12,132 nt of DNA from J061 sp003695725 [NCBI: Candidatus Schekmanbacteria bacterium] (GCA_003695725.1 RFHX01000207.1:1-12132); one strand, 5' to 3'. Shown: positions 1 through 7,141, numbered from the stretch's first letter. Notes: generated by a model not told the origin, from the letters alone. Translations and numbers: made by a program.

Positions 1-250
1 GATTTATATAGTTCTCTTTAATATGAAATATTTAATTCTTTCAATATGTTTTAAATATGAAACCTAAATCTTTATATTCAAAATCTTTAAAAAATAAGTG
101 CTAACTTTATCATCAGATAGATTTTTTTCAATAGAAAAGAATTCATCTTCTATAGTTTGGAGATTTGGAATAAATCGTTCTATTGATTTGGATATTAGCT
201 TTTATCCAAAAAAAAGAGAAGTGCTCTAAAATAATCAAAATATTTAGAGA
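1..250. other. AT-rich stretch with no supported gene
   Basis: This end of the window is very AT-rich and lies downstream of the minus-strand MOSC gene. The only notable open frame is on the minus strand from 201 to 64. It has 45 codons and a stop, no ATG or other convincing start, and an in-frame stop immediately upstream (202-204). It contains short runs that look protein-like (for example SIERFIPN and IEDEFF), so a decayed gene end is possible, but chance is also reasonable at this base composition. A weak terminator-like element at 207-227 is listed separately. I see no RNA gene here. Confidence 0.5.
207..227 (-). terminator. weak terminator-like hairpin after the MOSC gene
   Basis: Read on the minus strand, AGAG and CTCT form a four-base-pair stem around a five-base loop (bases 227-215). 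A run of eight T follows. It starts about 24 bases after the MOSC stop codon, where the operon should end. The T run fits an intrinsic terminator but the stem is short, so this is tentative. Confidence 0.3.
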
Positions 251-937
251 TTATGGACCTTTGAATCTATCGTCTTTTGATTGGCTGTTTTTACCATCAG
301 CAAAAGAGCGCAGAGTTTTCTTCCAGCTTTCAGACAAAAGAAGGCAAGATGCCAATTCTCCTGCTACTTTCGGATTATTTTTTGCATTTTCCATAATTCT
401 CAGTGCTTTCAACACAGTCCATTGAGGGAAAAGACGGCCTATCAATTTAAATTCATTATCCGATTCTATTTCGCCTTCTTGAAGCACTCTCAGATACCAA
501 CCAGTATGTCCTGTTTCCTGGACTCTTTTGTCAAGTCCATCCTTTTTCAAAATTTTCGATATTTTCCAACAGGGTTGACGGGGCTGCGAAATTTGTAGTT
601 TTACATCTCCTATTTCAAATACATCTCCAATGCATACATCTTCCTCAGTCAAATTAGAAATGGTTATATTTTCGCCAAATGAACCATAATCGAGTTTTTC
701 AATGTGCAATTCCTCTTGCCATTTCTGATAATGAGATTCAGGATAAACAAGCACTGCTTTGTCAGGGCCTCCATGGTTTCTTATATCTGCTTGTTCATCA
801 CCCTCGAGCCCTGTAACAGAAACTCTTATCCTTCCTTCTACCGGCTTCTTTATATAACCGCTTTGCCATTCTTTCCCATCACCGCTATAGGAAGCCACTT
901 TCCCAATTTGAATTGAAACTATCTTTGGCTTTTCCAA
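251..937 (-). CDS. MOSC domain protein, YiiM-like
   Basis: A 228-residue MOSC-domain protein of the YiiM type. Known members bind molybdenum cofactor, and E. coli YiiM protects against N-hydroxylated base analogues such as 6-hydroxylaminopurine. Visible signatures are GLEGDEQAD (residues 43-51) leading into RNHGGPDKAV (53-62), a Y-x-x-x-H-Y stretch (65-70), and PRQPCWK (119-125) with Cys123, the conserved cysteine expected to contact the cofactor. After about residue 140, GHTGWYLRVL begins a region like the C-terminal 3-alpha domain of YiiM. The start is TTG at 937. The sequence AAGGAG (954-949) lies 11 bases upstream, no in-frame ATG is nearby, and the IVSIQIGK run begins a typical family N-terminus. 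It sits 21 bases after coaX and is probably the last gene of that operon. The family call is firm; the physiological substrate is unknown. Confidence 0.88.
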   Translation of the reverse strand: MEKPKIVSIQIGKVASYSGDGKEWQSGYIKKPVEGRIRVSVTGLEGDEQADIRNHGGPDKAVLVYPESHYQKWQEELHIEKLDYGSFGENITISNLTEEDVCIGDVFEIGDVKLQISQPRQPCWKISKILKKDGLDKRVQETGHTGWYLRVLQEGEIESDNEFKLIGRLFPQWTVLKALRIMENAKNNPKVAGELASCLLLSESWKKTLRSFADGKNSQSKDDRFKGP

Positions 938-958
938 TTTGTCAACTACTCCTTTTGG

Positions 959-1735
959 TTAGCTTTTCTTCTTGTTCAATTCATAAATTATCTTTAACCC
1001 CTCAAGCGTAAGCATCTGATTTGTTTCTTTTATCTTTTTGCTTTGAGGCGCTATCAAATCTGCAAGTCCTCCTGTAGCAACGACAAAGGGGTTTTCACTA
1101 ATCTCATTTTCCATCTTTTCAATTATTCCGTCAACAAGAGATGCATAACCGTATATTATGCCTGATTGTATGCTGTTTATCGTATTTTTACCTATTACCT
1201 TGGGAGGTTTAATTAACTCGACTTTTGGAAGTTTGGCCGCTCTTTCAAATAGTGCATCAATAGAAATTTTAATGCCCGGCACAATAATTCCTCCACAATA
1301 TTCAGCACTTTTTGAGATATAACAAAAGGTTGTGGCAGTGCCAAAATCAACGACTATAACAGGACCGCCATATTTTCTAAAAGCTGCTGCTGCATTTACA
1401 AGCCTGTCTGCACCAACTTCAGCAGGATTATCATAGAGATTTTTAAGCCCCGTTTCTACTGTGTTGTCAACAATAAGAGGACTTAAATTGAAATACTTGA
1501 GGCACATTTCAGTTAAAGGAGAAATTGTTGCAGGGACAACGCTCGATATTACTGCTGATGAGATTTCTTCCAACCGTATTCTGTTATCAAACTCAAAAAG
1601 ATTTTTATAGACTACAAAAAAGTCATCGGCTGTCCATCGAGTGCCTGTTGCAATCCTCCAATCTACAATTATTTCATTTCCATTGAAAACCCCTATGACC
1701 GTATTTGTATTTCCAACATCAACTGCCAATAGCAT
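959..1735 (-). CDS. coaX: type III pantothenate kinase
   Basis: Type III pantothenate kinase, which phosphorylates pantothenate with ATP as the first step of coenzyme A synthesis in the cytoplasm. The protein is 258 residues, normal for CoaX. Motifs visible are the phosphate-binding DVGNTNT (residues 6-12), GADR (108-111) with Asp109 as the expected catalytic base, the second phosphate loop DFGTATT (130-136), GGIIVPG (148-154) and ATGGLA near residue 220. All expected catalytic features are present. I place the start at ATG 1735, giving the usual MLLAVDVGN terminus, with GGGAG and a closer AGG just upstream. A TTG nine codons earlier (1762) would also be in frame but would overlap the preceding gene and add an unusual basic leader. 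It lies 20 bases after the nucleotidyltransferase gene and is likely co-transcribed with it. I see no coaA-type kinase in the window. Confidence 0.96.
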   Translation of the reverse strand: MLLAVDVGNTNTVIGVFNGNEIIVDWRIATGTRWTADDFFVVYKNLFEFDNRIRLEEISSAVISSVVPATISPLTEMCLKYFNLSPLIVDNTVETGLKNLYDNPAEVGADRLVNAAAAFRKYGGPVIVVDFGTATTFCYISKSAEYCGGIIVPGIKISIDALFERAAKLPKVELIKPPKVIGKNTINSIQSGIIYGYASLVDGIIEKMENEISENPFVVATGGLADLIAPQSKKIKETNQMLTLEGLKIIYELNKKKS

Positions 1736-1755
1736 AAACCTATCTTTCTCCCTTT

Positions 1756-2700
1756 TTAACAATCAATTATCTGCAATTTCCCATCAAAGCAACAAACTAT
1801 AGCTTTCTCCAACAGAGTATTTCTCTTAATGACAACATTGTCAAGAATTACGCAATTACGAATTTTACAACCGCCTTCAATGCGACAATTTTTCCCTATT
1901 ACTGAATTGAAGACTTCAGCGCTTTCATCAATAATCGTATTATTTCCAATTAAACATCCATTCTTGTCTTTTTCAATGTTAAAGTTAGCCGCTATATTGT
2001 CACCTACTTCTGTTTGAATCTCTCGATATCTTTTCAATGTCCCTACATCACACCAATACCCCCTGTTTACAAACCCCAAAATCTTTTTTTTATCTTTGAT
2101 TAGTTTAGGATAGATATCTGAATTTATCTCTTTGACTTCCTCCTTTGGGATATAATCAAAAACTGATGGTTCTAAAATATGAACGCCAGTAAAATTCATA
2201 GGATTACATTTCTTTTCCGCGCCAACCAATTCAAGAATATCCACCACCTGCATATCATCTGATAGATAAACTTTCCCAAATGAGTCATCCTTGTTGGGAT
2301 ATGCAAGAAGCATTGTTGAATCAGCATTGTTTTTTTTATGAAAAACAATCATCTCCTTCAAATCAAAATTCAAAAGTGTATCACTGTTAATCACAACGAA
2401 TGTTTCATCACTAAAATATCTTTCAACCTTCTTCAATCCTCCTGCTGTGCCAAGCAATTTTCTTTCCAAAGAAAAAGTAATTTTCATCTCTTTATCGAAT
2501 GACTCATCAATGGCATATTTGATACTTTCAGGCTTATAATGTAGATTTATAAAAACCTCCTCTATTCCATATTTATAAAGAAAATTGAGTGTATGGACTA
2601 TAATTGGCACGTTGAATACAGGAAGTGCCGGTTTTGCCTTTGTCAGTGTCAAAGGCAATAGCCTTTCTCCCTTACCGGCTGCAAGAATCATTGCTTTCAT
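1756..2700 (-). CDS. sugar-1-phosphate nucleotidyltransferase (NDP-sugar synthase)
   Basis: A 314-residue nucleotidyltransferase that should join an NTP to a sugar 1-phosphate with release of pyrophosphate, feeding cell-envelope or glycan synthesis. The N-terminal Rossmann-like domain carries the family signature LAAGKGERLLPLT (residues 6-18), KAKPALPV (21-28), the base-binding LLGTAGG (82-88), metal-binding NSD (105-107) and GYWCDVGT (214-221) with Asp218. From about residue 248 the sequence becomes hexapeptide-like (IGNNTIID, SVIGKNCRIEGG, NCVILDNVVI), consistent with a short left-handed beta helix. The build resembles mannose-1-phosphate guanylyltransferases and related bacterial enzymes. 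The sugar and nucleotide cannot be fixed from sequence alone. It is first in the operon with coaX and the MOSC gene. No Shine-Dalgarno sequence is visible before the ATG, only an A/T-rich leader. A divergent promoter lies upstream. Confidence 0.9.
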   Translation of the reverse strand: MKAMILAAGKGERLLPLTLTKAKPALPVFNVPIIVHTLNFLYKYGIEEVFINLHYKPESIKYAIDESFDKEMKITFSLERKLLGTAGGLKKVERYFSDETFVVINSDTLLNFDLKEMIVFHKKNNADSTMLLAYPNKDDSFGKVYLSDDMQVVDILELVGAEKKCNPMNFTGVHILEPSVFDYIPKEEVKEINSDIYPKLIKDKKKILGFVNRGYWCDVGTLKRYREIQTEVGDNIAANFNIEKDKNGCLIGNNTIIDESAEVFNSVIGKNCRIEGGCKIRNCVILDNVVIKRNTLLEKAIVCCFDGKLQIIDC

Positions 2701-2745
2701 TTTTTTATCATTTAAATTTTTTTGATATATAAATTTTGTGGTTAT

Positions 2746-2773
2746 ATTATCAGAAAAAATAACTCCTTGACAA
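2746..2773 (-). promoter_or_regulatory. sigma70-type promoter for the nucleotidyltransferase-coaX-MOSC operon
   Basis: On the minus strand, TTGTCA (2773-2768) and GATAAT (2751-2746) are each one base from consensus and are separated by 16 bases. Transcription would start near 2739, leaving a leader of about 40 bases before the ATG at 2700. The -35 element overlaps that of the divergent tRNA promoter because TTGACAA reads TTGTCAA on the other strand. Confidence 0.6.
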
Positions 2774-2795
2774 ATCTCTTTAAGACGCTTATAAA
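2767..2795 (+). promoter_or_regulatory. strong sigma70-type promoter for initiator tRNA
   Basis: TTGACA (2767-2772) matches the -35 consensus perfectly. TATAAA (2790-2795) matches five of six bases of the -10, with the optimal 17-base spacer. The predicted start near 2802 is about eight bases before the mature tRNA 5' end. A strong promoter fits a stable RNA gene. Confidence 0.8.
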
Positions 2796-2809
2796 TTCAA
2801 GCAATTCGA

Positions 2810-2883
<74 letters not shown>

Positions 2884-2891
2884 TTTTTTTT
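2884..2891 (+). terminator. T-run directly after the initiator tRNA
   Basis: Eight T residues follow the discriminator base directly. With the GC-rich T-arm and acceptor stem before them, they could end transcription and keep the tRNA monocistronic. No separate hairpin is visible, so this is modest support. Confidence 0.4.
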
Positions 2892-2969
2892 ATTGACAAA
2901 TCTTTGCCCGCCTATAAGACCTTTAATTGTTTGTGAAAAGAGTTGCATAAATATTCAATATTCATTTAT

Positions 2970-2974
2970 GGAGG
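2970..2974 (+). promoter_or_regulatory. ribosome binding site that fixes the lipoprotein start at 2980
   Basis: GGAGG lies five bases before the ATG at 2980. A slightly earlier in-frame ATG (2968) overlaps this site and has no Shine-Dalgarno sequence of its own. A start at 2980 also places the basic-hydrophobic signal sequence right at the N-terminus. Confidence 0.75.
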
Positions 2975-2979
2975 ATAAA

Positions 2980-4716
2980 ATGTCTCATAAATTTTTCTTA
3001 CGGATTTTTTTTCTTATACCTATTCTTACAATTCTGTTTTCCTGCGCAAAGGCACCAAAAAAAATTGGAGTCATTTATACTGTTCACGGTGGACAGGAAG
3101 TGGAAAAACCACAATATATGTTTGATGCAGTCATTCAGCAATTTTCATACGATAAAAATCACCCTATTTACCAATTTGTAATGTGGAAAAGGAAGAATTG
3201 GCCTCTTGTACTGAATTCTCCAATGTCTGAGTATGCAAAGAGTTTTTTAAGAAAATACAGATTTGAATACAAACGGATCGGAGGCATTGATCCCTTTTAT
3301 CAAATAACAGAAAAACAGCTTTCAAATTTAAAAAGAGAATTGGAATCAAATGAAGAAGGCCTTGAATTTGAAGTTGAGCTTGGTGCATGGATGGGAGGAA
3401 GCCATCCAGAATATTTGCCCTACCCCCGCTTTTTTCTCAATCCTCCACCGGGCGGCGATAAAATAACATACTGCGGCGAAGGTGAAAAGGATGGACCTTG
3501 GAAAGACTGTAATCCAAATCGCTACGATGTTGACGGTCCAGTTGAAAGACTTCTTCAAAAGGGAGTGTCCAAAATTATTGTTGCCGATATGACTGTGGGA
3601 GGTGTTCGGTTTTCCAAAACCTTTGAATTTGTCCAAAGAGCAAAAGAAGTTCTTGATAAATGGAATAATAATCACAAAAAGGCAATCCCTTTGATATGGG
3701 TAAATGACTATAAAAATCTAATGGAAAGATCTTATCCTGAAAAGCCGGAAGGATGGACTAGGTCGCTTGGAATACCTGATAAAGACAGACATATTCCCCT
3801 TGAAGGATATCCAAATCCTATTGCTGAAGACATAAAGTTGGCAGAACTAAATGTTGTAGGAATAGAAAAAAGATTTAATAAATCTGTATCTGACGCTGAT
3901 ACAGCAGTCTTGCTTTTGAATCATGCCCTACATGAAAACGATGAATCTTTTGACCCAAAAATAAACGACACAGTACTATTGAATAAAAACATAAAAAAAA
4001 TACTTCTTCAACGACACCCTACTATGAAAGCAGAAAATATTATTGGCGCATTTTTCGGTGTGAAAGAACTGAATCCTAAAAACGGATTAGTAGAACGCAC
4101 AAGAAGGATGAGAGGGCAAACATTGGGGTCAGCTTGGCTCTATGAAAGCAACAAGCAACTTCCCACTGAGGAATGGGGTTATAGATATTGGGATGCCCTC
4201 GAATATCTAAAAAAACGAGGAGCAAAGCATATCGTTATCGCCTTTCCTCAGATAGTAACAGATTCAGTATTAAATTTAGTGGAGATTTATTGTCAAATTG
4301 CAGTGGAAATAGGAACCAGAACTTGGGCTAGATTTGACGAAGGAGACTATAAGACATACCCGTTGGAAGGAAATCCATTCCCTGACTATTGGGGTGTTTG
4401 GGTAAATACTAAATGCGGTGATGAAGATTGCTGTTTCGAAATGGGAGGGTGCGATGATGGAAGGCCCTATCCTCCACCAAGACAAACGCCACTCAAAAAG
4501 GCAAGAGGTATGTTAGACCCTTCACTGGCATTTGATTTAAGCGGCTATGGACATCTTGGTTACGACCCTGCTAAAGGGAAACCTAATCCCAACAAGCCTG
4601 TGCAGAATCAGTATCGTGGAACATGGGATTTGTGGATACCGATAAATGACGATCCACAACTTGCCAAAATCCTTGCTAAACATATAATAGATGCAGCAAA
4701 GGGTAACTTAAAATGA
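2980..4716 (+). CDS. exported lipoprotein with a diverged ferrochelatase-like fold
   Basis: A 578-residue protein. Residues 1-21 form a lipoprotein signal peptide ending in LFSC, so Cys22 should be lipidated. The next residue is Ala, not Asp, which suggests outer-membrane sorting by E. coli rules. The body resembles ferrochelatase in both halves by eye. IGVIYTVHGG (29-38) starts the first half, followed by a G-V-x-K-I-I-V-A-D strand (195-203). DTAVLLLNHALHE (307-319) starts the second. RGQTLGSAWLYE (378-389) matches the family QSR-G-x-x-x-WL stretch, and KKRGAKHIVIAFPQIVTDS (411-429) matches the G-x-K-x-h-x-h-x-P-x-x-F-x-S-D stretch. His315 aligns with the catalytic His. The Glu that follows SDH in ferrochelatase appears to be Leu431, so normal iron insertion is doubtful. 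A Cys-rich insert (C479, C484, C485, C491) and a proline-rich tail have no ferrochelatase counterpart I know. It leads a three-gene operon. The fold call is inference; the exact role is unknown. Confidence 0.6.
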   Translation: MSHKFFLRIFFLIPILTILFSCAKAPKKIGVIYTVHGGQEVEKPQYMFDAVIQQFSYDKNHPIYQFVMWKRKNWPLVLNSPMSEYAKSFLRKYRFEYKRIGGIDPFYQITEKQLSNLKRELESNEEGLEFEVELGAWMGGSHPEYLPYPRFFLNPPPGGDKITYCGEGEKDGPWKDCNPNRYDVDGPVERLLQKGVSKIIVADMTVGGVRFSKTFEFVQRAKEVLDKWNNNHKKAIPLIWVNDYKNLMERSYPEKPEGWTRSLGIPDKDRHIPLEGYPNPIAEDIKLAELNVVGIEKRFNKSVSDADTAVLLLNHALHENDESFDPKINDTVLLNKNIKKILLQRHPTMKAENIIGAFFGVKELNPKNGLVERTRRMRGQTLGSAWLYESNKQLPTEEWGYRYWDALEYLKKRGAKHIVIAFPQIVTDSVLNLVEIYCQIAVEIGTRTWARFDEGDYKTYPLEGNPFPDYWGVWVNTKCGDEDCCFEMGGCDDGRPYPPPRQTPLKKARGMLDPSLAFDLSGYGHLGYDPAKGKPNPNKPVQNQYRGTWDLWIPINDDPQLAKILAKHIIDAAKGNLK

Positions 4717-4727
4717 GAGAATGAAAA

Positions 4728-5219
4728 ATGAACAATAAGGATATATATATCGATAAAAGTATTCCTATTGAAAAGCAGTTCAAATATTTGAGGGATAAAT
4801 TCAGTTTTCAGGCAGTACGGACATTCAAATTTTTCAAAAAGAAATTTGGGAAAGAAGCTGAAAAGATGTATGAAGAACTCTATGAGATGTATATGGAAGA
4901 CACGTTAAGGGATTACAACATCGACCCAAAAAATCTTCCTTTTGAAGTGGTTGCGGCATTAGCCGCCAATGAGGAAGATAAATCGTTAGGTTTTGCTCCG
5001 GAAGTTGTTTTCAAATCCGACAATGAAGTCCATTCAAAGCTATCTTATTGCCCCTATAACGAAGCTGCTAACGCATTGAAATTCGATGAGCCAGTGTGCA
5101 AGTTCGTTTGCGAGCTTAATTCAAAATATATGACAGAAAATACTTCCTATGAGATGAAATTGACAAAAAGAATCGCCAATGGTGATGAGTTCTGCTTAAT
5201 GAAGATTTCAAAAAAATAG
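4728..5219 (+). CDS. small Cys-containing protein, ATC hydrolase-like family
   Basis: A 163-residue protein with no signal peptide, presumably cytoplasmic. The N-terminal half (about 15-65) is charged and likely helical (RTFKFFKKKFGKEAEKMYEELYEMY). The C-terminal half has the pattern YCPYNEAANAL (107-117), C-x-x-x-C (124 and 128), and GDEFCLMKI (152-160). This order (CP-x-x-EA, then cysteines, then GD-x-x-C near the end) resembles the L-2-amino-thiazoline-4-carboxylic acid hydrolase-like family and the related V4R-type small-molecule domains. The Cys residues (108, 124, 128, 156) could be catalytic or bind a ligand or metal. It starts 11 bases after the lipoprotein gene and ends 12 bases before the flavoprotein, so it is almost certainly part of the same transcript. 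The Shine-Dalgarno sequence is weak (GAGAG). The reaction is not known; the family call is tentative. Confidence 0.6.
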   Translation: MNNKDIYIDKSIPIEKQFKYLRDKFSFQAVRTFKFFKKKFGKEAEKMYEELYEMYMEDTLRDYNIDPKNLPFEVVAALAANEEDKSLGFAPEVVFKSDNEVHSKLSYCPYNEAANALKFDEPVCKFVCELNSKYMTENTSYEMKLTKRIANGDEFCLMKISKK

Positions 5220-5231
5220 CCCTTCAAAGAA

Positions 5232-6560
5232 ATGAGAAAAAAATATGATCTCATAGTTGTAGGTGCTGGCCCTGCCGGAGCAATGGCCGCTAAAACAGCC
5301 GCTGAAATTGGATTAAATACTCTTCTTCTCGAAAGAAAAAAAGATCCTTCCAAATTGACAAGAGGATGCGCATCGATGTTTGCCATAGAAAGCGATTATT
5401 ACTTTGGCGAACGGATGTATTACAACGATAAAAACAAAAAAATGGTTTTTCCTGTCAATGGCTTCACAGTGGATTATGACGGTCCAAGAAGAAACTATTA
5501 TGCATGGCATTTTTATGCACCTAACGGCAAAACCTGTCTGAAATTCGGTAATTATGAAAAATCTTTCAAAGAAGGAGATGCAGGACGTCTTTCCTTTGTC
5601 TTTAATAAAGGATATCTTATTTCCAGTCTTCTAACCAAGGCAGAGAAATTCGGTGCTAAAATATTAACGGGCAAATATGTCGAAAAAGTGGGAAAAGGGA
5701 AAAAATATGTGAAAGTTCAGAGCGGCAAAGATTTCTTCGAAGGCACTTTCCTTATTGGAGCAGATGGAATGAATTCAATCATAGCTGAACAGATGGGTTT
5801 CAATAAAGAAAGGTTATTCTTTGGAAGAAATTCCGGGATAACCTATTATTTGACAGGCACAGCAATTCCTCAATCTGAAGCCATTATTTCAGGCCATGCA
5901 TTCAAAAGTAATAGCTCCTTTCATTCCTTTTTTTGGATAATCCCAAGTCCTTATGAGAAAGATGAATTCTGGTTTGCAGTAAAAACTCCTCAGGAATTCG
6001 ATTTCATTACCAAAGAAAGCGTTTATAAGCGCTGGTTCCCGAATCTTAGAATCCGTAGAAGGGTGGGATTCGTTACCAATATGAGGTCGCCTGTTTCAGA
6101 ACCATTTAAGGATAATGTTTTGCTTGCAGGTGATTCAGCATGGTTTTGGGAAGCAGAAATTACCGGTTCGATGATGTGTGGTTGGAAAGCGGCAAACAGC
6201 ATAGCTGAAGCTTTTCGCAATAATAAGCTAAATAGAGATGGTATCATCTCTTATATAAATTGGTGGAAAAAATCATATGCTGACTTCGACGATTACAGAA
6301 ATATGTTTCTGCTCATCCCTTTCTGCAATATATTTACAGAAGAAGAACTCAACTATCTTTTTGGTCTATTCAGAAAACCTCTCAGAAGGACTAACAACCC
6401 TTTCTTGATTGTGCGTCTCGTAAAGAACGCCCTCAAACCTTTAATACCCAAAATCCAAAAGGAGATGCCTTCAATTATAAAAAAAATGGATATGCTTGAA
6501 GTAGAGAACATTCAAAAATTTACAGGCATCAAGCAGTTTTTCAAAAAACGAAAATCGTAG
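5232..6560 (+). CDS. FAD-dependent oxidoreductase, geranylgeranyl reductase family
   Basis: A 442-residue flavoprotein of the geranylgeranyl reductase/PHBH-like group. It has the dinucleotide-binding VVGAGPAGAMAA (9-20) followed by an acidic ERKK strand end (34-37), the second FAD motif GADGMNS (176-182), and the third, LLAGDSAWF (297-305), leading into ITGSMMCGWKAA (310-321). Cys46 in TRGCASM lies where many GGR relatives have a conserved cysteine. Known relatives reduce isoprenoid double bonds in chlorophyll side chains, archaeal lipids or menaquinone, but others act on unrelated substrates, so the substrate is open. The C-terminal 80 residues are basic and hydrophobic and may contact a membrane. 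The start at 5232 gives a normal N-terminus, although only a weak AAAGA precedes it. It is the last gene of the cassette, and its stop lies 11 bases from the stop of the opposing gene. Confidence 0.87.
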   Translation: MRKKYDLIVVGAGPAGAMAAKTAAEIGLNTLLLERKKDPSKLTRGCASMFAIESDYYFGERMYYNDKNKKMVFPVNGFTVDYDGPRRNYYAWHFYAPNGKTCLKFGNYEKSFKEGDAGRLSFVFNKGYLISSLLTKAEKFGAKILTGKYVEKVGKGKKYVKVQSGKDFFEGTFLIGADGMNSIIAEQMGFNKERLFFGRNSGITYYLTGTAIPQSEAIISGHAFKSNSSFHSFFWIIPSPYEKDEFWFAVKTPQEFDFITKESVYKRWFPNLRIRRRVGFVTNMRSPVSEPFKDNVLLAGDSAWFWEAEITGSMMCGWKAANSIAEAFRNNKLNRDGIISYINWWKKSYADFDDYRNMFLLIPFCNIFTEEELNYLFGLFRKPLRRTNNPFLIVRLVKNALKPLIPKIQKEMPSIIKKMDMLEVENIQKFTGIKQFFKKRKS

Positions 6561-6571
6561 AGTCTTCTATC

Positions 6572-7033
6572 TTAGTTTGCAAACCTACAATACCCTTTCT
6601 GTTCGTAGTATTCCTTTAATTTATTAAGTTGTTCGGGGGTAAGAACATTTTTTATATCAATTGCAAGCCCTGAAAAACTCTCCATTAACCTTGAAATATT
6701 ATCTTTTACTTTATTCAACTCATTCATCAATTCATCCTTGGTCGAGTCCTCTCTGAAGAATATCTCTGCAATAGCCTTTCTTTCACTGCACAAGCTGTCT
6801 CTTATCTTTTGTCTTTCCTCCTTTGTATTTTCGATAAGAGCTTTTATTTCCTCCACCTGTCCATCAGTCAAATCAAGGCGTTCTTTCCATTTCTCGAGGA
6901 TATAATCAACTATCTTCCCCTGTGAATAGCACCTGTAACCTTTATATCCCGTATATCCTATTGAGATAGCACCGGCAAAGAAAAGCACCAATATGCAAAC
7001 CAAAAGGTATAGAAAAACTTTCTTCTTAAACAT
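6572..7033 (-). CDS. Spy/CpxP-like envelope protein
   Basis: A 153-residue protein with a basic N-terminus and a hydrophobic segment (about 5-26) that acts as a signal or membrane anchor. The rest is a charged, helical domain expected in the periplasm. Two copies of the LTxxQ motif, LTDGQ (55-59) and LTPEQ (131-135), frame the helical region as in Spy, CpxP and ZraP. Those proteins act as chaperones or stress and metal sensors in the envelope. No clear signal-peptidase site is visible, so it may remain anchored. Cysteines near both ends (RCYSQ at 34-38 and GYCRF at 147-151) could form a disulfide. The start at 7033 is fixed by GGAGG (7044-7040) six bases upstream; a longer form starting at 7075 lacks such a site. 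It converges with the flavoprotein gene and diverges from the metalloprotease gene. Confidence 0.8.
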   Translation of the reverse strand: MFKKKVFLYLLVCILVLFFAGAISIGYTGYKGYRCYSQGKIVDYILEKWKERLDLTDGQVEEIKALIENTKEERQKIRDSLCSERKAIAEIFFREDSTKDELMNELNKVKDNISRLMESFSGLAIDIKNVLTPEQLNKLKEYYEQKGYCRFAN

Positions 7034-7141
7034 TTTACTCCTCCTCTCTTTGAATTTATAATCAAACTCTTTCAATCTTATTATTATATTTGCCCTGTAA
7101 AAAAAGATTAGATATTATGTAAAATAATTTGGTTATAAAAT

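Noticed and set aside
183-425. Plus-strand open frames antisense to the MOSC gene
   Set aside because: They overlap a well-supported gene, show no family motifs and have no ribosome binding site.
1736-1762. TTG start for coaX that overlaps the preceding gene
   Set aside because: The ATG at 1735 gives the usual CoaX N-terminus and normal length, and has purine-rich sequence upstream.
2893-2979. Longer form of the lipoprotein starting at TTG 2893 or ATG 2968
   Set aside because: The extra residues carry no family feature and would bury the signal peptide. The GGAGG at 2970-2974 points to the ATG at 2980.
6547-6560. Possible terminator between the flavoprotein and Spy-like genes (ACGA/TCGT with a T run on the minus strand)
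   Set aside because: The stem is only four base pairs and overlaps coding sequence; too weak to call.
7034-7075. Longer start for the Spy/CpxP-like protein
   Set aside because: It adds 14 charged residues before the signal segment and lacks the strong GGAGG site found before 7033.
7083-7088. TATAAT on the minus strand as the promoter of the Spy-like gene
   Set aside because: No acceptable -35 lies 16-18 bases upstream, and such hexamers are expected by chance in DNA this AT-rich.
7114-7128. Inverted repeat ATTAT/ATAAT as an operator in the divergent region
   Set aside because: Five-base AT-only arms are expected by chance at this composition.
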